From Hippasteria phrygiana (taxonomy: Eukaryota; Echinodermata; Asteroidea; Valvatida; Goniasteridae), in contig JAZGUH010000756.1 in the NCBI GenBank assembly GCA_037893225.1, positions 69,501 through 133,500 of the forward strand: a stretch of 64,000 nt of DNA, read 5' to 3'. Numbering within the stretch: the stretch's first letter is position 1; each line of letters starts with the position of its first letter. The notes under the pieces are model-generated. The model was not told the origin of the DNA. It was given only the letters and a program-made list of their open reading frames with translations, and made no database searches. The translations under genes and the position numbers were made by a program. Shown here in pieces: positions 35,901-47,900 of the stretch.

Positions 35901-38900
35901 ATCCCTCTGAAATTCCCGCCATCTCCTATTTGTAACCTTGTAACAATAGAAGTGGGGCATCGTTGCAAGTGCCATTGTTTACATCAGTCAGTCGCCAGGC
36001 CTCAGGGGGGAGGGCGTGTATACTACTGATTAGAATATGTATGTATATCATATGTATATCATATGCCAGGCCTTATTTTGAATAACAACAAGCTAAGGTA
36101 CAATCCCGATAGTTAATTGGATGGAACGCAAGCATCGCTGACCTCATGAACACTCGCAAGTGTTGATTGGCTGGGCTTACGTACAACGGTATTGAAGGTA
36201 CTACGGTCGGTCTAAAACGCACGAACTCTACAGTGAGACATACCGATTTTTACTACCAACAAAACTTGTACATGCTACAGTCCGGGACAACGAGACTGCT
36301 GTGGGCATACCACCGAGACGATCCGTGGGATACGGAGGGACTTGGACCGGCCTACCACGGGCCAGTCCACCGTGGCTCTCGCTCCGTCATGCTGCTGGCT
36401 CAAGACAACTACGAGAAACGCAACCTGCCGGCAGATGTCCAAACGCATGAATTTCTTAATAACAATGTAAGTTGTGTATGATACGCGATGGGAATTTTGT
36501 TGTCTTGGAAACCCTCATTGGACACGTAATGCTTAGCTTCTAATCATGTTTACAAACTGATAGCAAAATTGTGTTTAATTGCTGAACACAGTTTTAGAGT
36601 GTTCTTGAAGGAACACGTGAACTTGTATAAAAGGCGTTTGTTCTAAAATTGCTATGGTTGAAAAAATCATTAAAAAGTTGACTATAAAATTAATAATGCA
36701 CACGACCATTCCTTGAAATACGCCGCGTGTCTCAAAGTATTAATACTGACGAACAACTACGAGCACTACCTAATTTCCGACAGTCCGACTTTTCTGAATC
36801 CGAATCCCGATTTTTGTGTAGTCAGTGATTTAAACTGCGCATTATCAAGTAATGGGCGCGTGTACGCTTTTATATTCTACTTTTAATTTTTAAGCATCAA
36901 AAACAATTTTAGGACGAACGCTTTTGTTTCCCGATAGGGCGCCTCAACGGCAACGTGTCCCTTGAATGAAGATATGATTATTTAAGTAAAAAAAAATAAT
37001 GTTTAGCGTCATGTCTTTCTCACAAAAGGAAGGAGGCTTTTTTTTTTACTTTCCATTTTTAAATCCCGTCAGGCAATATTTCCTTGATTGCCGCCCCTAA
37101 TTTTTCAAGGTGGCGTCCCCCGTCAGTACTTTTATGGAGTCCACAAAATCGCTGTAGCGTGAAATGTTGTCACCATGAAATATTGTTGTATTGCACATGC
37201 CTTAAGTGATCGATGAATCGATTATTGGGAGAGTGGCCGGTCACGTGAGAGGGTTTAACTAATAATAGGATAGAGGAGTTGGATATTCATGGGAGTCGGA
37301 TATTCATATGACACCGCTCTCCTTTTGCAATTCTAATGCCTGGTTTTGTGGAGGGGGGGGGGGGGGGGGGGGGGGTGGAGGGCGCTGAGTGATGAAAACG
37401 CAGTTAAAATGAATGTGTTTAATAATTATGCATTTGTTATCCTCATCAAACAAACCACATTTGATAGGTACGGCCCCTTCGACAAGCCCAGACTCTCTAC
37501 TGGTGTACAATATTCCAGTTCCCCAAACTGGACAGCAGACAGCACGTGATCAGGGTAGGATTCCATTTGTTCATATTTACATTATCCCCGACGCAATTTT
37601 TCAATATCCCGTTCAACTTGGATGAGTGCGCGTACCACCACCGGGACATTTTAATATAGATCTAAACACGTGACGTCAGAGAGCTCGTCGTCTACGTGTT
37701 TGACAACTTTGTCCCCGTGGATTATTTACATCCACGTTCTCAATAGTACGTTAACTACCGTGTACTATAGCCACGGATAATGGCTTCAACTGAACATCGC
37801 GGGTCCGTGGGTTTGTTTGAAGGTAATATGAAACGTTTGCAAACATTAAAAAAACTGAATTATGAAATTCCTTACTTGACTGTAAGCAAATAATAGTCTC
37901 ACGCATCCTGTGAAATCATGGCACCTGGTGTTCTTTCATTTTTAAGAAAAGTGAAATTTGTTTAAATTTCCTCTTTGGAAAAAAACTGACTTTTTTCAAA
38001 TTCTGCCCCAAATTTACCAACTCTAGTTAGTCCACACTTTGTTTGGCACTTGGTTCCCCGACGTCTATATATTGCTCCGTTTTGTCTGAATTAGGGAACC
38101 AGACTGTATTATCACAGCATTTTCGTTCTTTGTTTTCACAGCAGCTATACACAAAACTTTCAGCAGGTCAGCGTTACAGTGTTTGCTATAAAATACTAAC
38201 CCCAAGTCCATTCATTTTTAAAAATGACAGCAAAAGCAAATGTTGTATACTACATTTAATGGTACTATGTGCGTAAATTGCATTCCAGTTTGAACCAGTT
38301 TTGACCCCCGGCAACGAAGCCTTCCTTCATCACATATTTGTCTATGCGTGCTACGCACCCCCTCCTGACCAGACACTCTACGGCTTCTCAGATATCTGCT
38401 TGAAACTGCCTAAAGATATTCAGAACTGTTTCTCCGTTGTGTTTCTGTGGGGAACTGGCGGCGGGGTAAGAAATGTTATGTCTTCAGAGTGCTATTCAAA
38501 AGCACGAAAATAAGAGCGAGTTTTGCCAGTGAATATTGCTTTCGTTTGGTTTTCTTTCTTTCTTTTTTCCCCAAGTAAATTTGCTACATTTTTATATCAG
38601 CTTTATGTGGCATTAGACTGTGGGAAAAGTGCCCCTCCCCAAGAATTATCGTTGTCAATGGGCCCCAATATTTCGTTTCCGATTTCCATGAGAAATTGAC
38701 AATAAGATATTCTCGTATAATTTCCCGGAAAGGGATTTGAATGATCAACACATTGCACTCACGGAAAATGTGAACAGAAAAAAAATTTATCTTAACTTCA
38801 ATCAAAGCATGATGCACATGCTATTAGGTGAAGGCAAACTAAGGGGTCTGAAACCAGACTAGTCAGCTTGTCGTACCAAGACGTTCACCTAAAAAGTTAT

Positions 38901-41900
38901 GCAAAATTACATGGTTTAGTAATCACGAGACTTGAACGTGATTCTCTGTTCACGTTTGTTCCTTCATAGCCGTTTAATTTCCCCGAGCATGTTGGATACT
39001 CATTCGGCGGTGCGGGTGATCCACTGTTCCTACGGATGGAAGTGCATTATGACAATCCTCATCTTCCGAAAGGTGAGTATTTTCATTCAAGTAAAATCGA
39101 TGGTGAAGTTTCTACACTAGAAACCAGAAAGTCGTGGTTTCAAGTTCTGCCGAGCAAGCCTGATTATTTTCCCACAGGCTCTTTCGGAAAACACTGAGCA
39201 TGCAACAGAACGTTGGGACTGAAGATCAAAAATCTCGCCGGCGCAAATTCAGTTGTCATAATGAATATCCGATGTCCATGAATAGCCGACTCTTTACCCA
39301 TGATGCATTGTAAGAGAACTATTGAGGACCTATGGGTAATCGATGCATTCAAAATGTATGTGCATCCATTATATTTCTTACGGAAATGTTAAAACCGCTT
39401 GGGCGCGGTATTTTACGGGAGGGGTGTTGCAGCGGTTCTGGCAGCCAAATCGAACCACTACAATGTGATTGTGCATGACAAACAATAATCCAACAATGGA
39501 TTGAAACTGCACAAACGGCGGCCTATGGCGTCATCCGGCCTGGTGGCACTTTTTTCTTTGACGCCATAAATGGCGTCATCGGTACGCAAGTTGTAATAGG
39601 GGTATGTTGAACATGTTTATATACTTCTATCCTAACCAGTTTTCAATTAAAACTACAGACACGAAAGAAACACAGCATACACACATCCATATGTGGGAGT
39701 CTGTCAGTGTATTCAGGCACCGGTGGGATGACAGTTAATCTCTGTGTTAGTACAGTTACATGTACGGTTTAACAATCGACAGCATGTATTTCTTAACTTT
39801 CACTGAATCTTGGAGTTCGGCAACCGCTATAAGGCCAGCTACGAAAAACTCACCCTCACTTTTTTTGAGGATGAGAAACGTAGGTCTGAACTATGCCATA
39901 TAGCCTCGTGTCAGACACCACTGAGCCTAATATCCACCCGTTTTACATCAATTTCACTTCTTGTTTTATAAATTACATTTGGTGCTATTCATCGTAATCG
40001 TTCCATGCCTAATTACTGATCTGTAATTCTACATAATTTTCCAACAAACTTTTAATTATCAATATTAGGTCCGTTAGGATCCGAAGCTCAGAACTTCTGG
40101 TGATAAATCTATTCCAAATTCTTATAATAGTCTATAGCTTCGTATAGTCTAAATTGATACCTTTACATTTTTCCAATCGTTGTATATATTCAATGCATTG
40201 TTTCTCAATGATTCTTTGTTTACTTAACATTGTGAAATACACTAAATCTAAACATCCGATATCACCGAAAACCAACTTGTGACGTTGGAACGATGTAATC
40301 CTATACAGACAAAGCTTTGGACAGTTAAACTATCATCCGAACCTTGAACGTATACCCGTCCTTGGCGCTCTCGGTTTTCCGACTACCGTCTCTTAAAGAA
40401 GAGATAGGGAATTCCGGCATTAGCTGCAATGTGGCGCCCATTGATCTGAGGCTGTGAACTCCCAACCCTTGGAAAGTCGTCAACTAGTGGTCTGACGGCA
40501 TCCAAATTAACTCCCTCACTCAGGTATATGACAACGGTTTGTTGACATCTCGAAACTTATAACCAACTTTTAATGGGGAGGGATTTCTGAATATCAACAA
40601 ATCTGATATCAGGAATTAAGCTCCACATAGAAAGTAAAGGATATAGTGCTACTAGAACAATATATCTCCCACTTCTGAAAATGCCTATTTATTGGATGGT
40701 ATCAACAACGAGGTTCTCCAATTCTAGATAGGTCTCCGACTGTCTGTTCCCAAGCACTTTTGCTGAATACGAGTAATATATACATATGCGTAATTCTCTT
40801 AAGATGGCAAATCAGACATACATGTACATATATGTTTAACTCCTGTAATTCAGCCTTAACGCTAATAATTTACTTCTGGTGATGTGTCGAATAAACTGTT
40901 CATTACCACCTCTGCCCGGATAAAATAGCCCTGGGTATGCTGGCATCTCATAAGTATCCGCCACTGTTCTATTTGGATTACAACCATCTCACCAAGGGCA
41001 GTAGTAGGATTAGTGCTACTAATGACAATAGATCTCCCACTGCTGGAAATTTCGGTTGTATTGGATGGTACCAACAAGGAGGTTCTCCAATTCTGGATAG
41101 GTCCGACTCATATACTCAATCACCTTTGCTAAATAGGGCACATAATAAAAATATGTGCAAGTAATAAATACACATGCGTAGTTCTCTGAAGATGAAAAAT
41201 CAGACATACGTTCAACTCCTGTAATTTAGCGTTAACGATAATGTTTTACTTCTGGTGAAGTTTTGAACGAACTGTTTATTACCACCTCTGCCCGGATAAA
41301 ATAGCCCCGGGTATGTTGGAGTCTCAAATATCTGCCACTGCTCTATATGGATTACAACCATCTCACACAGGGCAATAGTAGGATTTAGAGCTACTAATGA
41401 CAATAGATCTCCCACTTCTGTAGCTGTCGGTTTTATTGGATGGTATATACCAACAAACGAGGTTCTCCAATTCTGGATAGGTCTCTGACTATCTTTGCTC
41501 CCAAACACCTTCGCTGAATATGGCCCGCAATAAAAATATGTGTGCGAGTAATAAATACATATGCATAATTCGCTTAAAATAGCCGCTCGGACATATATTC
41601 AACTCCTGTAATTTAGCCTGAACGCTAAAGTTGTACTTCTGGTGATGTGAAATGAACTGTTCATTACCACCTCTACCCGGATTAATATAGCCCCAGGTAT
41701 GCTGGAAACGCATAAATATCTGCCACTGCTCTATTTGGATTACAACCGTCTGGGAAGAGCACGGGCCAAAACGAGGCCGAATACCCACACTGGCATATCA
41801 AGGTTCCGGCAGATTCAGTGTCTGCCATGGGAAGAGTACTCCAGTAATGACTGAGATGGGGGAACAAGCCAATTGTTCTCATCACTCCAAATTTTAGTGT

Positions 41901-44900
41901 AAGAACCTATAGCCTCGCAACCAGGGTTCCAAAACCTGGAGTTGAAGCGACCCAAATTGCAATATAATAGGAGACTATGTGGAATGAAGGCCCCAAAGAC
42001 CATCAAAAAAATGGAAAACTGTCAAGTACACTCCAACCATCATTGTCTAAGATACGACTATTAAAGCTTATCCGCTTTTTCGTTTCATATCTTGGAACCC
42101 ATTCCATATCCCACAGGATATTTTCCTCCAAACATGTGTTGCAAGTGGTCAAAGCTATACTTTGCCATTCACTCTGCATACCGCCACTCACTGCACTATT
42201 TTCTACTGAGCTTGGTTATCTGTACACCACTTAGTCCTTCGGCAGGACAGCTTGGGAGTTAGTGATTTCAACACGAAATCTACAGCTTTCAGCTCCCTCC
42301 ACGTACTACTTCTCTTAGATTCATTCTTATCCCATAACCCATGGGTTACGGTATAGCCCGTATCAACTATTTAACCAGCGAATCCTGTACTGGCTGGCAT
42401 CTGAAAACACCATTTTAGAGCTATCAGCACGAGTTCTTAATGTTACCATTCCAAACATCCAATTCATATGTAGCTCCTCTTGAAAGGGCTACTGTACAAA
42501 TCCACAAAATCCTGTATTCGATGCATTACGCATAGCTTAAGCCTGGCTATGTTGCCCAAGAGAAGTCGACATGATCTTTCCCACAATGCTAGCCAGATCC
42601 CTATAGCATATATGCCCTTGGTACAGATTTTGATTAAAAGGATGCTATAAAGTGTGTGCTCGATGAGCATGAGAATCAGTCTCTCTGGGCTGCCATAAAG
42701 CCCCCTCCGACAAGACAATAGTAATCCCAACCATTCAATCTTTGACACTGGTGACCATGCTCTGTTGTACATTAGGTACGAAACCAGAGGCTATGATGTC
42801 TTGTTTGATCTCTGGACCAAATCGTAATTCCTCTGCATACGGATCTAGCAAAAGCTATAGGCCAACATCCAAAGATACTACGAAAGACTTTAATGTGCCC
42901 GAACCGCAACCTTGATAACATGAATACCATTGTTATCTTCATATTCAAGAAGTCTTCCGTTATTATTAATAGATCATGGAGATGGTAACACTGTTTGACT
43001 TATCTTTATTGAGCGGAGCTCAATGAGGAGGCTGCGGTTGCTCCTCTCTGTCACACAAAAAGCCCTATAGGCTCTGTTGGTGGGCTGGCCTATTCAAGGG
43101 GCAAAAACTTAGATTGCCCAACGAATACTACCGTCAAAGTTATCGCTTGATAAAGCTTGCTCACGATTGCAGTTCGTCGCCTGGTTTGAATCCGCCGGTT
43201 TTGTCTGCTTGACTTGAGGCCCAGCTGTATTCTTGGTTCTGGAAATCTTGCCATTCTCGTCGTCGGCTACCTCGCCCCGCACTCGATCTGAAACTGTGAC
43301 CCACCCGTACGGACGGGTGTCGGTGATCCAAATCAATTGTTGGTCGACTGTATTGGTTTCACTGCTTCCTTCCTGTGTAGATTCGACCCATGGAACGTTC
43401 AACCTTGTCAAGAGTGCAGGAGACCAACTCCTTGATATCTGTGTTTAACGGAGACAAAAAGGCAAGCAAAGTAAAAAGAATTAACTTTGAAACCCGAAAT
43501 AAAAAAATAAAAAATTGAAGTGTGGTCCCGGTGCAAGACTGACGTGAAATGACCCGAGATCTAACCACGCCACTACTCCTTATTATCCTGTTGCGTAATA
43601 CGCAACAAGGCCATAGAAAACCACGCACCGTCAAGAAAATAAATATGTTCTAATTCACACCTGGTCGTTCAACCGAACATATTTACATTTCTATCCTAAC
43701 CAGTTTTCAATTAAAACTACAGACACGAAAGAAACACAGCATACACACATCCATATGTGGGAGTCTGTCAGTGTATTCAGGCACTGGTTAACTGGTAAAT
43801 GCCTATCTGAAGGTTAAAGAAGGCGGTAAAGCGGCACCAACCTGCGGGTACCGAGTTCCTTGGATGCCTCCTTTTTTCTTTTTTGTTCTTCTTTCTTTTA
43901 TAAATTAATAAATTTAAGAATCACTTAGCTGACACTTGACGCTTATACTGTCTCTGACTTCCCGCCGCCATTGGGTCTTCGTTGTAACTGTTATCTTCTC
44001 GACCAGGGTATGACAGGCCTTTGTCTGTAGCTCCACAAACGCAGACGTGGTTTTAACGGTTGAGCTTTGCATCAAAACTCGATGCAAAAGCTGTGGGCAG
44101 TTGTTGAATATCTCAGTGCTTTAGTCGCGGGAGCAGCTAGAACGGGTCTTGTGGTAGCTCACCGCCAAATATAACGAAGGCTAGAAGCAGGAAAGTGCTT
44201 CGCTGGAGACAAAAAATTGAAGTGTGGTCCCGGTGCAAGACTGACGTGAAATGACCCGAGATCTAACCACGCCACTACTCCTTATTATCCTGTTGCGTAA
44301 TACGCAACAAGGCCATAGAAAACCACGCACCGTCAAGAAAATAAATATGTTCTAATTCACACCTGGTCGTTCAACCGAACATATTTACATTATGTGCGCC
44401 ATTACTAGGGTACCATAACATTGTGACTTATTATAGAAGTTTGCACAAGTCGCAAATATGGCTCAGCCCAAGTAATAAGTGACTTAGAATATCGTTTTTT
44501 TTGTCACCATGTCACTTGAATGCTTTACTTTTTCATCTTCGTAGAATTTTGGCTTTTCATTACATATCTTTCTTTGCCGTGACTATCTACAACGACCCAT
44601 CACCACCACCACCCACACGTCCTCCACAGATTTTCAGGACAGCTCCGGCTTTCGATTTTACTACACGTCCTCCTTGAGGCAACACGACGCTGGCATCTTT
44701 GTGGCGGGAGTGTTCTCAATGTGGTGGCTCATTATCCCACCGGAACAAGAAGAGTACACCTTTGACGGATGGTGTCTGGAGGAGTGCACTAAACTGGTAG
44801 GAAACCACACTGTAAAAATTGCGCGCACATCATGCACGAGTGTGCTCCATGCTAAAGCACGCGAGGTTCTGTAGTTACTGGTATATTAGATTCAATCTCT

Positions 44901-47900
44901 ACCATTTATGTGGAGGTAGGAGCTGTGATGTATGAGGGGTAAAAAAAAGTAGTTTCCCAACAAATTATTGAGTCCAAAAATCCTCCTGCAGACAAATGAT
45001 ATTTTAATGGGCTTATCCAGGACTATTGAGTGTTTCCAAAACTGTTTAGCAATTAAACACTTTTCTAAACACTTTCTTGCTATCAGTTTGTAAACATGTT
45101 TAAATACTAAACATGTTTAGTGTGTTCTTGACAGATAGTGTTCAGTCATTGCAGATTGATGTTTAGGAATTGAACACGTAACGTTTTGCTTCTCAACATA
45201 TTTACAAACTGATAGCAAAATTATGTTTAATTGCTAAACATAGATTGTAGATATTTGTGGTGATGTATACACGTCATGTGACGGACACAAATGTCCGATG
45301 CACTTACACTTAGAGTGATTTTTAGTCCCATCTCACTATTGCACCGTGCACTTGAGGTACTGAATGTGATTCATGTCTCAGTATACAAACATTTACTGCT
45401 TCGAGTGGTGTAGTAAAACTAGCCTCCCGATTCAATTTTCCCGAGGCGAAGCCGAGGAAAAATAGAATGCTCCATGGATCACCGAGGGAGGCTAGTTTTA
45501 CCACACCATGAGATAAAAGCAGTAAATATTTGTTTTATAACACCTCACCCACAGATTCTGCTTGATTTAAAAATGTTAACATTATTGACATCTAAATACA
45601 GTTAAAATGGACTGCTATTTCAATACAAAATGAGTGAAAAATGTATTTGCTCTTTTCAAAACCACCCCTTAACGAAATGTTTGAACCCCGCTCTGTAGCG
45701 CTGGCACTTTGGAACAATACACGTTACGCGCAACGCTCAACGCGCACACCCGGATGCATCTGCACACAAATACCGCGGCATGTGTATAGTACTTTGGTTG
45801 CTAATGGTATAGTACTTTGGTTGCTACGGGTATAGTACTTTTGGCCGTGCACAGGAAGATAGCAAAAATAGAAAATGCCATGTGACTCGCTCTCGGCCAA
45901 CCAAGACACAGAATCTGTGGATGAGGTGTTATAATATAATTTGGGGTATACCTAATGCATTGACGTACATTAATTGTTCAGAATTTGTGGGATAAATACG
46001 TGCCGTATAGCGTAGACGCGCATCAGATGCAGTCACTTTAAACAATTTTGTGAAGTTTAGATGTCCTATGTAAATATTGTATGGGAAGCATTAGACCTTA
46101 ACCCTTTCATGACCACTGAATTTTACGTTATAGATTGGGCTGGGACGTTAAAGTCCCGTGGGGCGCGAATGAGTTAAATCCCGTTGTCTATCTCTATTTT
46201 AGGGTCTCTTTCCTTCTTCTTTCTTTTGCAGTATTTTCCCCCGAATGGAATCAACCTTTTTGCTGCAATAGCGCATACACATACCACTGGTAACGATTTT
46301 TTTCTTTTAAGTCTTGTCAAAAGGAATCCCGTGAATGGACATGTAAATGACTCGTTATTTAAACTTGTTGTCTGGCTGGCTGCGATGGTGTTTGTTTGGC
46401 GCCCGGCTGCTGGCTAGACTTGACTCGAGCCGAGCCGATAGTGACAGCACGCCCTCTAGATCTCGTGCACGTAACTACATTCTGAATGTTCAGGCATGTG
46501 AAACCCGGGGCGGATCTAGAGGGGGGTTGCAACCCCCCTTAGGCTGCTGAGCAAAGTTGTGATAAGCAATGCTAAACCACATCCTTGTTACCAGTGGGTA
46601 TACCGCTGGTCCATATACTGTACACTCTACCGGTATGTGTGGGTACAACCCCTCCCAGCACGATATGGGGCAGAGGGGTACCCCCCCCCCCCCCCCGTTT
46701 GTCCATGATACCCTATACACTCTCCAGACTCTTGTTATCTAACACCCCCACCCACCCCCCCCCCCCCCCCCCCCCCCCCAGACATCTAAAAAGAATTCCT
46801 GAGATTCCGGGAAAACAGTGACTAACACAAAAGACGGGGGGGTGGTCCCTCTGCCCCATATCGTGCATCATGTCCCAAATGAAAGGCTAGATCCGCCCCT
46901 GGAATTAAACACATGTGAGTTGAATATGTTACTGACATGAGATGGGGACCCGTGAAGCTATAAAGGCTCTTATGCAATATCGCATCATCTGATGCAAGAA
47001 CATATAATATATATATTATATAGAGGAGGCGTTCCCTGTCCATATTATGGAACAGAGGGATCACGTTCTCTTTTGTGTTGGTTTTCTGGGGGGGGGGGGG
47101 GGGGGGTGTTAACAGTAGTCTGGGGTGTGTGTAGGGTATTATACCATGGAGGAATGTTTTTTTCCTCCATGATTATACCCAGCACGATATGGGGCAGAGA
47201 GGTACCCCCCTTTTTGTCCCTATACCCTATACACTCTTCAGACTATTGTTACCTAACATATCCCCCTAGACTTCTGAAAATAATATCTTGCTTGGTATTT
47301 ATCGCATTACGCGTACGGTGCACGCGGTATACAAGGGGTTATCTAATGGGATTATGGATTGAACAAAGCAAGTCCAATTTTGAGTCAGGTCTAGCTGCTG
47401 ACTGGCCAACTGGCTCACTGTATCCCTGGTTACCTAACATCATCAGCCTCTCAGCCCAAGACTTTTAAAAGGAACCCTCCAATAAACCCCCAGTTTAACA
47501 TGTTTCCAGTTTCCACACATAAAGCAGTCGAGTCCCTGCAAGTCCATCACAAGTCCCCCAGTCCTAATCCCAATATAGCTATTAAAATGAGCTTTGACAA
47601 AGGCATTCCTTTGTCATTGTTCATCCAGTATTTGTGACCGGCTTTATGAAAGGATTTCTGACTTGACTTGTGAAAGGACTTGTGAAAGGACTTGCAGGGA
47701 CGCGACTACAACTCTGACATAAAACCATGCCTATGAGCATGATCCAAATCATTGTTTGTATTTAAAGTAAAAAGAAGGCGGCGGCTTTCAATTGACCTAT
47801 CGCGGTCGAATCGCGTCAGCGCAGCTTGTGAATTATTGTCCAATCACATCAATTATAATTCCACGTGGAACGCGCAAAATCTGAGACAAACAAAAATTAC

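Larger units (their letters stand above)
39625..44391 (-). mobile_element. DIRS-order (Ngaro-like) YR retrotransposon remnant with split direct repeats (intron 6)
   Basis: Two different direct-repeat pairs bound and overlap the right end: Q at 39,625-39,720 and 43,689-43,784 (96 bp, no difference seen) and P at 43,511-43,689 and 44,213-44,391 (179 bp, no difference seen). Reading the coding (minus) strand the order is P, Q, P, coding region, Q. Coding traces on the minus strand: WSPVSKIEWLG near 42,725-42,757 (reverse transcriptase end), FNSRFWNPGCEAIGSYTKIW then SDENNWLVPP near 41,840-41,960 and GTLICQCGYSASFWPVLFPD (DIRS-type RNase H block). All frames are broken. It lies antisense to the MOXD1-like gene. 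Confidence 0.75.

Noticed and set aside
39072..44630. Ordinary LTR element in intron 6
   Set aside because: The two repeat pairs are different sequences and interleave (P-Q-P-coding-Q), and the coding traces match the DIRS-type RNase H; a single LTR pair cannot explain this.
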